A stretch of DNA of 64,000 nt from Bin87 sp034423595 (GCA_965207025.1 OZ242258.1:2170001-2234000); one strand, 5' to 3'. Positions 1-9,285 are shown, counted from the first letter of the stretch. Made by a program: numbers and translations. Notes: generated by a model from the letters alone, not told the origin.

Positions 1-2334
1 GATACTTTCCAGTTGATCACTCCCAACGTGAGGGTCGATCTGGCCAGCAGCGAGCGCGACCGCCGCATTGTGGGAGAGGAAGAACTGGCGGAACGCTACG
101 GCGGCCTGACCGCCGCCCAACAGCCGGACTATAAGGCGCTGGTCGGCGACAAGTCCGATAACATCCCCGGCGTCCCCGGCGTCGGCGACAAAACGGCCAC
201 CACCCTGCTCAGCGCCTACGAAACTCTGGAGGGAATCTACGAACATCTCGATGAGATAAAGCAGAAACGAGTTCTGAATAGCCTGGCCGATAACCGGGAA
301 CTGGCTTTTGAATGTCGTTTCCTGACCACCATAGACTGCGACGCGCCGACTTCGCTGGACTTGGACGCCTGCCGCTTCGGAGGTTACGAACGAGGCGACG
401 TGGTAGCGCTGATGACCTCGCTGGAATTTCACAGCGTGGTGGGGCGGGTACCGGCGCCGGACGCGCCATGGGCCACCGCGGCCGGTGTGGCCGGCGCGGA
501 TGCCGCCGCGCCAACGAACGAGGTAATCGCAGAGGCCGAGGATAGGGATTATCACATCGTTGCCACCAAAGGCGAGCTGGATACGATGGTCGCCGCGATA
601 CTCGCAGCCGGGTCTTTCGCTTTTGACACCGAATCCAGCGGCATCGACCCCATGGCGGCTGAGCTGGCCGGGCTCAGCTTTGCGGTTGACGGCGGTACGG
701 CGTGGTACGTGCCGGTGGGCCATACCGACGGCGAACAACTGCCGTTGGAGGAAGTGATGGCGGCGGTGCGTCCGCTGTTCACCGACGCAAACATCAAACG
801 GTGTGCCCACAACGCCAACTACGACCTGACCTTGCTGAGCAACTACGGCACTGATCCCTACGGCGTCATCGACCACGACACAATGATTGCGGCGCATTTG
901 CTGGGCAAGACCAGAACCCAGTTGGGCTTGAAGCCGCTGGCCCTGGAGTTTCTGGCGCGGGAAATGACCGAAATCACCGAGCTTATCGGCAAGGGGCGAA
1001 ATCAAATCACATTTAACGAGGTGGCAATCTCCGACGGGGCGCCTTACGCTGCCGCGGACGCCGATTGCACTTTGCAACTGCGGCAGCGATTTGAGCCATC
1101 CCTGACCGAGCGGGATATGACAGGCCTGCTGGCGGACGTTGAGCTGCCGCTGGTTCCGGTGTTGGTGGAAATGCAGCGGAACGGCGTCAGGCTGGACGCC
1201 GGCGTCCTGCACGAAATGTCGCGGGACCTGAAAGAACAACTGGAGCAGATTGAAACGGAACTCTACGGGACGATTGGCCATAGCGTCAACATCAACTCGC
1301 CGAAGCAGTTGAGCGATTTGCTGTTCGGAGAATTGGGACTACCGAAAACCCGGCGCACCAAGTCGGGCTACTCCACGGACGCCAACGCGCTGGAATCGCT
1401 GAAAGGAATGCACCCCGCGGTGGATGGAATACTGGACTACCGGCAGGTGTCCAAGCTGAAGTCAACCTACGTTGACGCCTTGCCTGGGATGGTCAACGAG
1501 CGCACGGGTCGAATACACACGTCCTACCACCAGACCGGATCGGATACGGGCCGGCTGAGCAGCAGCGATCCCAACTTGCAGAACATTCCCATCCGCACGG
1601 AGCTGGGTCGCCAGGTGCGCCGCGCCTTTGTCGCCGATGCCGGCTGCCAACTGCTTTCCGCAGACTATTCGCAGATTGAACTGCGGGTATTGGCCCACTT
1701 GTCGCAAGACCCGTCGCTGCTGGAGGCGTTCCGCCGCGGCGAGGACATTCACGCCGCCACGGCCAGCATGATGTTCAACGTGCCGATTAACGAGGTGGAC
1801 GGGGAGCAACGGCGCATTGCCAAGGTGCTGAACTTCGGCGTCATCTACGGGTTGGGGCCGTATGGCATATCCCAGCAGACCGGGTTCAGCCGGGAGGAGG
1901 GCCGACATTTCATCGACACCTACCTGTCCCGCTACCCGGGCATCAACGACTACCTGGAATCGGTGAAAGACCAGACCCGGGCCACCATGTTCGCCGAAAC
2001 CCTGCTCGGCCGCCGGCGTTATTTCCCCGACATCCAGTCCACCAACCACAACACCCGCGCCGCCGCCGAGCGTATGGCCATCAACATGCCCATCCAGGGC
2101 ACCGCCGCCGACATTATGAAGAAGGCCATGATCAACGTGCAGGCCCGTATGCAGCATGAACAGATGCGATCAAGGATGATCCTGCAAGTGCACGACGAAC
2201 TGGTCTTTGAAGTGCCAGATAACGAGATGGACCACATGACCGCGCTGGCATTGGATGAAATGCCCGCGGCTCTTGATCTGGACGTTACTCTGAAGGTAGA
2301 TGTGAAGTCCGGCTATTCCTGGGGGGATTTCTGA
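1..2334 (+). CDS. polA: DNA polymerase I, 5'-truncated by the window edge
   Basis: This gene encodes DNA polymerase I for gap filling, repair and Okazaki primer removal. The reading frame is open from base 1, and DTFQ precedes the first possible start, so the true start lies upstream. Visible parts in order: the end of the 5'-3' exonuclease with the helix-hairpin-helix GDKSDNIPGVPGVGDKT (about residues 49-65), a 3'-5' exonuclease domain, and the family A polymerase domain. The proofreading motifs look intact: FDTESSG (about 209), HNANYD (about 270) and YAAAD (about 348). Polymerase motif A is DYSQIELR (about 555), motif B runs from RRIAKVLNFGVIYG (about 604), and motif C is QVHDELVFE (about 729). 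The stop lies 2 bases before the next gene, so the two are probably cotranscribed. The call is very secure; only the N-terminus is missing. Confidence 0.97.
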   Translation, partial: DTFQLITPNVRVDLASSERDRRIVGEEELAERYGGLTAAQQPDYKALVGDKSDNIPGVPGVGDKTATTLLSAYETLEGIYEHLDEIKQKRVLNSLADNRELAFECRFLTTIDCDAPTSLDLDACRFGGYERGDVVALMTSLEFHSVVGRVPAPDAPWATAAGVAGADAAAPTNEVIAEAEDRDYHIVATKGELDTMVAAILAAGSFAFDTESSGIDPMAAELAGLSFAVDGGTAWYVPVGHTDGEQLPLEEVMAAVRPLFTDANIKRCAHNANYDLTLLSNYGTDPYGVIDHDTMIAAHLLGKTRTQLGLKPLALEFLAREMTEITELIGKGRNQITFNEVAISDGAPYAAADADCTLQLRQRFEPSLTERDMTGLLADVELPLVPVLVEMQRNGVRLDAGVLHEMSRDLKEQLEQIETELYGTIGHSVNINSPKQLSDLLFGELGLPKTRRTKSGYSTDANALESLKGMHPAVDGILDYRQVSKLKSTYVDALPGMVNERTGRIHTSYHQTGSDTGRLSSSDPNLQNIPIRTELGRQVRRAFVADAGCQLLSADYSQIELRVLAHLSQDPSLLEAFRRGEDIHAATASMMFNVPINEVDGEQRRIAKVLNFGVIYGLGPYGISQQTGFSREEGRHFIDTYLSRYPGINDYLESVKDQTRATMFAETLLGRRRYFPDIQSTNHNTRAAAERMAINMPIQGTAADIMKKAMINVQARMQHEQMRSRMILQVHDELVFEVPDNEMDHMTALALDEMPAALDLDVTLKVDVKSGYSWGDF

Positions 2335-2336
2335 CG

Positions 2337-3224
2337 ATGGAATTGATGCGGAGCCTGGTGTTCGTTCCCGGCAATCGTGCCAACATGCTGGAACGCGCGC
2401 TGGTATTCAACGCCGATATTGTCATGGTTGACCTGGAGGATTCGGTGCCTCCCGGCGAGAAGGAAACGGCCTGCGAGATGGCCGTGGAATGGGTTCCCAA
2501 GCTGCGCGCCGCCGGGCGCCGGGTCATGGTGCGCGTTAACTCGCTGGACACCGGCCTGACCGCCGGGGAACTCGCGGCGGTGGTTTCGCACGACCTGGCC
2601 GGCGTCAGCATCGGCAAGGGCGACACCAAGTGGGACCTGCAACAGGTGGAGCGCCTGCTGACTCCGCTGGAAAACAGCGCGGGCATTCCCCAGGGCAGCA
2701 TCCGGGTGATCCCGTGGATTGAGACCGCAATGGCCATCGTGCACGTCTATGAGATGGCGACGGCATCACAACGGGTGGCCGGCATCGCCTTCGGCGGCGA
2801 GGACTACACCAACGACATGGGCATCATCCGCAACGATTTTGGCGAGGAAAGTTATTTCGCCCGTTCCTCGGTTGCAATAGCAGCCAAAGCCGCCGGAGTA
2901 GCGGCGTTGGACGGCCCGTTCGTCGGCTTCCGAGACCCCGACGGGCTCAGGAAGGATGCCGGAGCGGGGCGACAGATGGGATACACCGGCAAATTCGCCA
3001 TTCACCCTGCCCAGATCGACATCATTAACGAGACGTTTTCGCCAAATCCGGATGACGTCGCCTACGCCCGTCAGGTGGTAGCCGCATGGGATGAGGCTGA
3101 AGCGGCCGGCCGGGGGTCGTTGTCCATTGACGGGCGCATGGTGGACGTTCCGGTGGTGAAACGGGCGCAGAACCTGCTGGCGCTGGTGGCCGAAATCGAA
3201 CAGCAAACCGCCACCTCGGAGTAA
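2337..3224 (+). CDS. CoA ester lyase, HpcH/HpaI aldolase (CitE-like) family
   Basis: This 295-residue protein belongs to the citrate lyase beta / malyl-CoA lyase-like family, TIM-barrel enzymes that cleave or form 3-hydroxy-acyl-CoA esters with a divalent metal. Visible hallmarks are RSLVFVPGNRANMLERA near the N-terminus, the metal/substrate segment VDLEDSVPPGEKETA (about 30-45), VRVNS (about 67), IETAMAI (about 130), the acidic GGEDYTNDMG (about 150) and GKFAIHPAQIDIIN near the C-terminus. No CitD or CitF partner is next to it, so it is unlikely to be part of classical citrate lyase. Malyl-, methylmalyl- or citramalyl-CoA lyase is more plausible, but the substrate cannot be read from the sequence. 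The ATG lies 2 bases after polA and 10 bases before folB. Confidence 0.85.
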   Translation: MELMRSLVFVPGNRANMLERALVFNADIVMVDLEDSVPPGEKETACEMAVEWVPKLRAAGRRVMVRVNSLDTGLTAGELAAVVSHDLAGVSIGKGDTKWDLQQVERLLTPLENSAGIPQGSIRVIPWIETAMAIVHVYEMATASQRVAGIAFGGEDYTNDMGIIRNDFGEESYFARSSVAIAAKAAGVAALDGPFVGFRDPDGLRKDAGAGRQMGYTGKFAIHPAQIDIINETFSPNPDDVAYARQVVAAWDEAEAAGRGSLSIDGRMVDVPVVKRAQNLLALVAEIEQQTATSE

Positions 3225-3234
3225 CGGCCCACCG

Positions 3235-3612
3235 ATGTCCGCTGATCGCATCATCCTGACCGGGATGCAATTCTACGGATTTCACGGGGTGAACGCGGAG
3301 GAGCGCGCCCTGGGCCAGCCTTTTGTGGTTGACCTGGAGGCCGAGTTGGACTTGGATCCGGCGGGCGTATCAGACAATCTGGCCGATACGGTCAGCTATA
3401 CCCACCTGTACCGGGTAGTTCGGGACGTCATGGAAGGCGAACCGTACAACCTGCTGGAAGCGGCGGCCACGAAAATCGTGGATAGTGTTTTCATCCAGCA
3501 GCCGCCGGTGGATGCTGTGCGCGTGCGGGTGAGCAAACCCCGTCCGCCCATCAGAGGTTCCGTAATCGAGTCGGCGGCGGTTGAGCTATACCGGAGACGA
3601 CAAGGGAGTTGA
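3235..3612 (+). CDS. folB: Dihydroneopterin aldolase
   Basis: This 125-residue protein matches dihydroneopterin aldolase, which converts 7,8-dihydroneopterin to 6-hydroxymethyl-dihydropterin plus glycolaldehyde in folate synthesis. It has the family opening IILTGMQFYGFHGVNAEER, the DTVSYTHLYRVV stretch, NLLEAAATKIVD with the catalytic-region glutamate, and VRVRVSKPRPPI near the C-terminus, where the conserved lysine sits. The length is typical for the family (about 120). No other folate gene adjoins it; fhs, which uses tetrahydrofolate, lies far downstream on the other strand. It follows the CitE-like gene closely and overlaps nothing essential of the next gene if that one starts at its ATG. 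Confidence 0.93.
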   Translation: MSADRIILTGMQFYGFHGVNAEERALGQPFVVDLEAELDLDPAGVSDNLADTVSYTHLYRVVRDVMEGEPYNLLEAAATKIVDSVFIQQPPVDAVRVRVSKPRPPIRGSVIESAAVELYRRRQGS

Positions 3613-3617
3613 TTGCC

Positions 3618-5243
3618 ATGACAACGGCGGACAACACGAGTATAGCCTTGCAGTTCAACGAGGCGACCAAGCTCCAGTACATCAACCTGGACAACAAGCC
3701 GCCGCTCTACAAGGTTTATCCCGGCCTTCGCGCCATCAGCTTGCCCGACATCGCCGGACAACCGGGCCCGCAGCTGCCGACGTTAGCCGCCATCCGGGGC
3801 GACACCACCGCAGACTCATCGGCCCCGCTCACCCTGGAAAAGCTGACCAGCCTGCTGTACCACTCCGCTGCCGTGATCCGCCGGCGCCAACTGCGAGACG
3901 GCGAAGTCCACTACCGGGCCGCAGCATCGGCCGGCGCTCTTTATCCCACCGAGATTTACGTCGTGTGCGGCGACCTCGACGGACTGCGGGCCGGCGTCTA
4001 TCACTTCAACCCTCGCGATTGCACCCTGGCAAGGCTGCGCAACGGAGACCTGCGCCGGTGGGTGGCAAGCGCCGTTGGCGATCACTCCGCGTATCCCGCG
4101 ACGCTGGTGTTCACGACAGTTTTCTGGCGCAGCGCGTGGAAATACCGCGAGCGCGGTTATCGTTACTGCTACTGGGACCTGGGCACGGTGGGTGCGAATC
4201 TGATGGCAACGGCCAATGCTGAATCCGTGCCCGTCAAACTGCATTTCGGGTTCGTGGACCGGATGCTCACCGGGTATTTCGGCATCGACGGAGTGACCGA
4301 AGCGCCGTCCCTGGTGGCCTCGGTGGGCGCTCCCGACGGGATGTTGCGCGACGGCCCCGGCGACGTGCCGGGAGCGTTGCCTCAGGAGAGCACCGATCTG
4401 AGCGCAGGCGCCACCGAATACCCCATAAGCGCTGCCGTCCACGAAGCATCCCCCTTGCGCACACATGGGGACCTGGCGAGTTGGAACCAGGCGGTGTTCG
4501 ATGCGTCCCTATCGGAAAAGGACGAACTGGACGGCACCGGCGAAACGTTCCGGCCCCTTCGATCCGGGACTGACGGCGCGTTCGACGGCGACATTGACTT
4601 GAAGGCGCTGGCGTCCACTCCTCTTGGTGATTGCATTAGCTCGCGCGGTTCCACGCGCCGGTTCTCCAGGGAACCAATCCCGTGGGAAGCGTTCCGCAGC
4701 GTGGTTGATGCCGCAGGCAGCGCGATGAACGCGCCGGGCTCCGCGCAGGGCTACAACGCACATTTGGGGCTGTACTTCATCGTCAGCGCAGTAGAGGGAT
4801 TGGAACCCGGAGCCTACTATTACAACCCCTTCTACAGCGGCCTCCGACTGCTGAAAGCCGGCGACTTCCGGGAGATGGCCGGCCACCTGGGCTTCGAGCA
4901 GGCGTTGCCTGCCGATGCCGCCGCGGTAGCGTTCATCACGGCGGATTTGAACGCCATTGATCAGGCTCTAGGAGCGAGGGGTTACCGGATGGCGCAAACC
5001 GTCGCCGGCATCATCGGAGGCCGGCTGTACCTGGGCATGCACTCCCTGGGACTGGGCGCTACGGGCCTGACTTTCTACGACGACAGCGTCGCCGAGTTCT
5101 TCTCGCCCCACGCGGTGGGGCAGTCAGCGGTGTTCGTCGTCCCAATGGGAGTTCCGGGCAGTCCCAACCGGGTCCGCCCCTTCCGCTCTCAGATCGCAGT
5201 CAGCCTCGACTCGCGAGCGCGAGGCGCGGGGCAGGAGGGGTAG
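3618..5243 (+). CDS. Tandem nitroreductase-fold protein, SagB/ThcOx-like
   Basis: This is a 541-residue protein with two nitroreductase-type halves. The N-terminal half carries the SagB-type signature RAAASAGALYPTEIYVV (about 97-113). The C-terminal half carries SSRGSTRRFSREPIPWEAF (about 341-359) and an FMN-binding-like end with GLGATGLTFYDD. SagB/ThcOx enzymes are FMN-dependent dehydrogenases, best known for oxidising azolines in RiPP peptides. No cyclodehydratase, precursor peptide or transporter is nearby, so a RiPP role is not supported here. I chose the ATG at 3618 because GGGAG lies about 9 bases upstream; a TTG at 3609 would overlap folB. It converges on the TPR gene with an 17-base gap. 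Confidence 0.85.
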   Translation: MTTADNTSIALQFNEATKLQYINLDNKPPLYKVYPGLRAISLPDIAGQPGPQLPTLAAIRGDTTADSSAPLTLEKLTSLLYHSAAVIRRRQLRDGEVHYRAAASAGALYPTEIYVVCGDLDGLRAGVYHFNPRDCTLARLRNGDLRRWVASAVGDHSAYPATLVFTTVFWRSAWKYRERGYRYCYWDLGTVGANLMATANAESVPVKLHFGFVDRMLTGYFGIDGVTEAPSLVASVGAPDGMLRDGPGDVPGALPQESTDLSAGATEYPISAAVHEASPLRTHGDLASWNQAVFDASLSEKDELDGTGETFRPLRSGTDGAFDGDIDLKALASTPLGDCISSRGSTRRFSREPIPWEAFRSVVDAAGSAMNAPGSAQGYNAHLGLYFIVSAVEGLEPGAYYYNPFYSGLRLLKAGDFREMAGHLGFEQALPADAAAVAFITADLNAIDQALGARGYRMAQTVAGIIGGRLYLGMHSLGLGATGLTFYDDSVAEFFSPHAVGQSAVFVVPMGVPGSPNRVRPFRSQIAVSLDSRARGAGQEG

Positions 5244-5260
5244 CGCTGTATTAGCGGACG

Positions 5261-6211
5261 CTACTCCCAGTCGTCCTCTTCCTGTGGAGGCACGATTTCC
5301 AGAATCGGGTCGTCTCCAACGTCGTCGGTGTCCAGCACAGGCACGTCGGCGCCGGCATCATCCTCATCGTCATCTATTTCGTCGGTGGCCAGCGTCGGCA
5401 AGGTGTCATCCTGTTCCGCCTCCACGCCCGCATCGATGACCGGATTGGCGTCTTCGCCACTCTCTGTAGGTTCTTCCGTTGGGAACCCCGCCTCTTGGCG
5501 GTTCGGTTCGCCATCGTCGCGGCGGAGCGAAGGGAAGGATATGACGTTGCGCAGCGACGGGTGTTGTTGGGTCTCCCTAATGACGATTGACATTGCGCCG
5601 TCGTCGATGCTGACCACGGCTGCGCTGTATTGATTGCCGCCAGCCAGCAACTTGCGCAAGCGGCGCGCCAATCGGGGTTCAACCGTTCCCAACTGGCGGT
5701 TATCTGCGGAGTGGACAGCTACGGAGTCACCGCGAACAACAAGGGCCACCGCGTCCCCGGCAGCAATATCTACCGGCCCGGATACGCGGCTGGCGCGTCG
5801 CAGTGTCGTGGTACAGGACTTGCCTCCCTCCTCGATGAACTGAGGAGGCGAACCCGCTACGTGGTCCGATGCGACCGGACGCGCCGCACCGGCAGACTCC
5901 AGCTTTTGCAGGCGGTCCAGATTTTTGCGGGCGATGTTATTGTTCGGGTGCTTGATCCGTAGGTCGTCCAGGACCATCCGCGCCGCCGGATAGTCGGCCA
6001 GTTCCATCAGGGCCTTGGCCAGGCGGTTCGCCGCCTCGCAATCATTTGGGCAAAGTTCTAGGATCGCGCGGTTGATTTCCGCCGCCCTCTCCCATTGACC
6101 GTTGAGGGCGAGTTTGACCGCGTCCTTTCCCAGGTTGATTCGGAATCGATCTGCTGTCATTGTTCCCTTGAGCATATGCGGGCCGGAGTTCACCGACTTG
6201 TGTATCACCAT
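5261..6211 (-). CDS. TPR protein with HIRAN-like region and acidic tail
   Basis: The function of this 316-residue cytoplasmic-looking protein is not recognised. Residues about 28-105 form two to three tetratricopeptide-like helices (WERAAEINRAILELCPND, then ALMELADYPAARMVLDDL), a scaffold for protein contacts. Residues about 140-215 resemble a small beta-rich domain: GDAVALVVRGDSVAVHSAD followed by LGTVEPRLARRLRKLLAGG. The pattern, a charged strand followed by 'xLGxVxPRLAxxLxxLLxxG', reminds me of HIRAN domains, but this is a visual impression. The last 90 residues are very rich in Asp and Glu and probably disordered. The start is supported by GGGAGG six bases before the ATG. There is no signal peptide. 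The upstream 167 bases are unusually AT-rich and may hold its promoter, but I see no good hexamer pair. Confidence 0.7.
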   Translation of the reverse strand: MVIHKSVNSGPHMLKGTMTADRFRINLGKDAVKLALNGQWERAAEINRAILELCPNDCEAANRLAKALMELADYPAARMVLDDLRIKHPNNNIARKNLDRLQKLESAGAARPVASDHVAGSPPQFIEEGGKSCTTTLRRASRVSGPVDIAAGDAVALVVRGDSVAVHSADNRQLGTVEPRLARRLRKLLAGGNQYSAAVVSIDDGAMSIVIRETQQHPSLRNVISFPSLRRDDGEPNRQEAGFPTEEPTESGEDANPVIDAGVEAEQDDTLPTLATDEIDDDEDDAGADVPVLDTDDVGDDPILEIVPPQEEDDWE

Positions 6212-6378
6212 AGCCAGCCTCCCTATGGGGTATAGCGTGTATCAGTTATTGCCCTTAATCATGGGGCCATAGATTTACACAGACGAAGCCAGAGAGGTCA
6301 ACAGAAAAATTTGCGGGTTTTTACAAATTCTCCAAATTTGGCGTTGTGTAATGAGAAAGCGTTTAATCGACCAACACG

Positions 6379-7101
6379 TTATGGATATTGTCGGGTGTGC
6401 CAGCGCCACCTGATCAGGATCAAGTCTTGCAGCGTTCGCCAACCGTCCCGGAACGGGCGCACCTTGCTTTCGGCTCGGTAATGCCAATCGATGCCGACTT
6501 CTACCGTTGTGAATCCCCGCTTACGAGCCAAGAACAGAATCTCCGCGTCAAACGCGAACCCGTCCAGCGTCTGGGCGGGAAACAACGCCTCCGCCGCCTC
6601 GCTCCGGAACACCTTGAAACCACACTGAGTGTCCCGGATGCCGGGGGTCGCCAGCACCCGGGTGAACCCGTTGAACACCCGGCCCATCATCCAGCGGCGC
6701 CGGGGCTCCCCGATGCGCCGCGCACCGGCCGCCTCGCGTGATCCGATCACTATGTCGGCGGCGGGGGTTTCTGGAGGCAGCAGCCGGCCCAGCAATTCGA
6801 TGGGCATCGACAGGTCGGCGTCGCAGAGGAAACGATGCTCTCCGCTGGCGGCCAGCATCCCCTGCCGCACGGCGCCGCCCTTGCCAAGATGCGGGAAGGT
6901 ATGGACATGGAAACCCGGGTGTGTCTGCCCAAACTCCCGCACTATCGCAGCGGTGTTGTCCTCGCTGCCGTCATCGGCTACCAGGACTTCCCAGGTGTAC
7001 GGCTGGGCGCGCAGGTAAGCATCTATCGTTGCCAGCGTTTCCGGTAGCCGCCCCTCTTCGTTATAGGCGGGTATCACCACCGAAAGATAGCAGGATGACA
7101 T
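6379..7101 (-). CDS. Family 2 glycosyltransferase, dolichyl-phosphate glucosyltransferase-like
   Basis: This 240-residue GT-A fold enzyme transfers a sugar from a nucleotide donor, probably onto a polyprenyl phosphate. It shows the GT2 opening LSVVIPAYNEEGRLPETL, the first acidic motif VLVADDGSEDNT, the DXD-type segment LCDADLSMP, and DTQCGFKVFR followed by FDAEILFLARKRG, which is typical of the DPM1/ALG5-like subfamily. No C-terminal membrane helices are present, unlike ArnC/GtrB types. It lies 20 bases after lysC on the same strand and probably rides on that transcript. The acceptor and sugar cannot be read from the sequence. Cell-envelope glycolipid or glycoprotein work is inferred. Confidence 0.85.
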   Translation of the reverse strand: MSSCYLSVVIPAYNEEGRLPETLATIDAYLRAQPYTWEVLVADDGSEDNTAAIVREFGQTHPGFHVHTFPHLGKGGAVRQGMLAASGEHRFLCDADLSMPIELLGRLLPPETPAADIVIGSREAAGARRIGEPRRRWMMGRVFNGFTRVLATPGIRDTQCGFKVFRSEAAEALFPAQTLDGFAFDAEILFLARKRGFTTVEVGIDWHYRAESKVRPFRDGWRTLQDLILIRWRWHTRQYP

Positions 7102-7121
7102 CGCGGGAGGCCACGGATCGG

Positions 7122-8348
7122 CTAACCTTCGTCCAGCTCAAAACCCCGGTGCAGCAACCGGACCGCCTCGTGCGCCTGTTCCCGGCTGATGATGCACGAT
7201 ATCCTGATTTCCGACGTGGTGATCATGTCGATGTTGATTCCGCCGTCGGCGAGGATCCGGAACATCCTGGAAGCATAGCCCGGAGTGTTCTGCATACCGG
7301 AACCCACCACGCTCACCGAAGCCAGCGAACTGTCGCTGATTACCTGCGCCGAACCCAACGTGGATTGCATCGCCGACATCTCCCGCATTGCTTGCGGTAA
7401 ATCGTCGGTGGTGACCGTGAAGCTGATGTCGGTGGTGGTACGGTCCGCGCTGGTATTCTGGACGATGGTGTCCACGTTGACACCTGAGTCAGCGAGGGGT
7501 TCGAAAAGCGCTGCCGCCACGCCCGGCTTGTCCTCCACTCCACAAACGGTCACTTTGGCCACATTGGTCTGGTAGGCAATTCCGGTCACTTTTATGCGGT
7601 CTTCCATAGGTGCATCTTCCGAAGGTTGGTGGATCAGGGTACCCGGGGCGTCGGTGAAGCTGGAGGCGACGTAGATGGGGACTTTGTACACTGACCCCAA
7701 TTCTATGGAACGGGGGTGCATTTTCGCGCCGGCCGAGGCCAGTTCAAGCATCTCGTCATAACCGACCTCGGAGAGCTTGGCGGCTTTGCTCACCACCCTC
7801 GGATCGGCAGTGTAAATGCCTTCCACGTCGGTGTAGATGTCGCAGCGGTCGGCGTGTAGCGCCGCCGCCAAAGCCACGGCAGTCGTGTCGGACCCCCCCC
7901 GGCCCAGCGTGGTGATATCCTCGTCGGGAGTGAGGCCCTGGAACCCAGCGACGATCACCAACCTCCCATTGGACAACTCGTTTTGCAGGCGCGCCGGGTC
8001 AACCTCGCTGATGCGCGCCCGCCCGTAGGCGTTGTCGGTGCGGATGCCCGCCTGCGGCCCGCTCAAGCTGATGGCGTCGTAGCCCAGGCTCCGCAGCGCC
8101 ATGGACAGCAGCGTAATGGAAACCAGTTCCCCGGTGGACAGCAGCAGGTCCAACTCTCGCGGGTCCGGCTCTTCGGAAACCGTTCGCGCCAGGTCGATCA
8201 AATCATCGGTGGTGTCGCCCATCGCAGATACCACGGTAACCACCTGGTGGCCGGCGTCATGTACCCCGGCGATGCGTTTGGCGACGTTGACGATCTTGCT
8301 GGCGTCCGCGACCGAACTTCCGCCGTATTTGTGAACGAATAGCCCCAT
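7122..8348 (-). CDS. lysC: Aspartate kinase
   Basis: This is a 408-residue monofunctional aspartokinase, which phosphorylates aspartate as the first step to lysine, threonine and methionine. The amino acid kinase domain opens with KYGGSSVADASKI and includes FQGLTPDEDITTLGRGGSDTT and the DVEGIYTADPR motif. Two ACT regulatory domains follow (about 260-330 and 340-408), the expected site of feedback control by lysine and/or threonine. It lies 4 bases downstream of thrB, a clear operon and the usual aspartate-family pairing. The length is normal for bacterial LysC. No leader peptide or riboswitch is visible ahead of the operon. Confidence 0.96.
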   Translation of the reverse strand: MGLFVHKYGGSSVADASKIVNVAKRIAGVHDAGHQVVTVVSAMGDTTDDLIDLARTVSEEPDPRELDLLLSTGELVSITLLSMALRSLGYDAISLSGPQAGIRTDNAYGRARISEVDPARLQNELSNGRLVIVAGFQGLTPDEDITTLGRGGSDTTAVALAAALHADRCDIYTDVEGIYTADPRVVSKAAKLSEVGYDEMLELASAGAKMHPRSIELGSVYKVPIYVASSFTDAPGTLIHQPSEDAPMEDRIKVTGIAYQTNVAKVTVCGVEDKPGVAAALFEPLADSGVNVDTIVQNTSADRTTTDISFTVTTDDLPQAMREMSAMQSTLGSAQVISDSSLASVSVVGSGMQNTPGYASRMFRILADGGINIDMITTSEIRISCIISREQAHEAVRLLHRGFELDEG

Positions 8349-8352
8349 CGCT

Positions 8353-9273
8353 CTAATCCGTGCTCATGGATACCAGGTGCGCGCCGTGATTGGTCGGACG
8401 GGTTATCTCAACGCGGCCATCCACTCCGGCCAGCCGGGCCGCGTCGAACATTTCGTATGCCACCGTCATGGAGCGTTCCTGGGTCAGCGCCAGTATGGTG
8501 CTGCCGCTGCCGGAAAGAAAAACCCCCAACGCTCCGGCATTGCGTGCCGCCTCAAAAATCACCTTCATGGAAGGGAAAATTGACTGTCGATAGGGCTGGT
8601 GCAGCCGATCCTGCGTGGCGATGCCGAGATATTCCGGATGGTTCGATTGCATTCCCACCACCAGCAACGCGGCCCGGCTCATATTGTACACCGCGTCCGC
8701 CACCGACACCTCGGCCGGCAACACACGACGCGCATCCACGGTAGCGATGCGCCGATCCGGGATGAACAAAACCGCCTGCAACGCTTCCGGTATATCAATC
8801 GGAGCGGTGTAAAGTTGCTGGTCGTCGGTGATCACCAATTGGAGACCGCCATGCACCGCAGCCGCAACGTTGTCGGGATGGCCCTCAATGGTGGCCGCCA
8901 TCTCCAGCAGGTCATTGGCCGTGAAGGGATTGTCCAGCAGCGCGTTGGCCGCCACCAGGCCGCCGGAAATCGCGGCGGCGCTGCTCCCCATCCCTCGACT
9001 CAACGGAATGGTGTTGTCGCAGCGCATCCGCAGGGGCGGCAGATCCATGTCTGCCTCCCCGTACAGGAATGCCATCGCCCGGTAGGTGAGGTTTTCGGTG
9101 TCCGTGGCAAGTTCTCCCTCGCCCTCGCCAACGACCTCCACCGACGCACGTTCACCGGGCGGCAGCACGCTCACCGTCAGGCGATTCCAGAGGTCAAGGG
9201 CCATGCCCAGGCAGTCATAGCCGGGGCCGAGGTTGGCGGTAGTCGCCGGCGCGCGCACTTCAACTGTCTGCAC
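8353..9273 (-). CDS. thrB: Homoserine kinase
   Basis: This 306-residue GHMP-family kinase phosphorylates homoserine in threonine synthesis. It shows the GHMP N-terminal motif VRAPATTANLGPGYDCLGMALD, here abbreviated by its core PATTANLGPGYDCLG, and the ATP-binding loop PLSRGMGSSAAAISGG (about 93-108). The C-terminal substrate loop GVFLSGSGSTILAL is also typical. It sits immediately upstream of lysC (4 bases) and 12 bases downstream of the phosphatase-family gene on the same strand. A thrC or hom gene is not in the window. Confidence is high because all three GHMP motifs are intact. Confidence 0.95.
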   Translation of the reverse strand: MQTVEVRAPATTANLGPGYDCLGMALDLWNRLTVSVLPPGERASVEVVGEGEGELATDTENLTYRAMAFLYGEADMDLPPLRMRCDNTIPLSRGMGSSAAAISGGLVAANALLDNPFTANDLLEMAATIEGHPDNVAAAVHGGLQLVITDDQQLYTAPIDIPEALQAVLFIPDRRIATVDARRVLPAEVSVADAVYNMSRAALLVVGMQSNHPEYLGIATQDRLHQPYRQSIFPSMKVIFEAARNAGALGVFLSGSGSTILALTQERSMTVAYEMFDAARLAGVDGRVEITRPTNHGAHLVSMSTD

Positions 9274-9285
9274 AGTTATCTCCGT

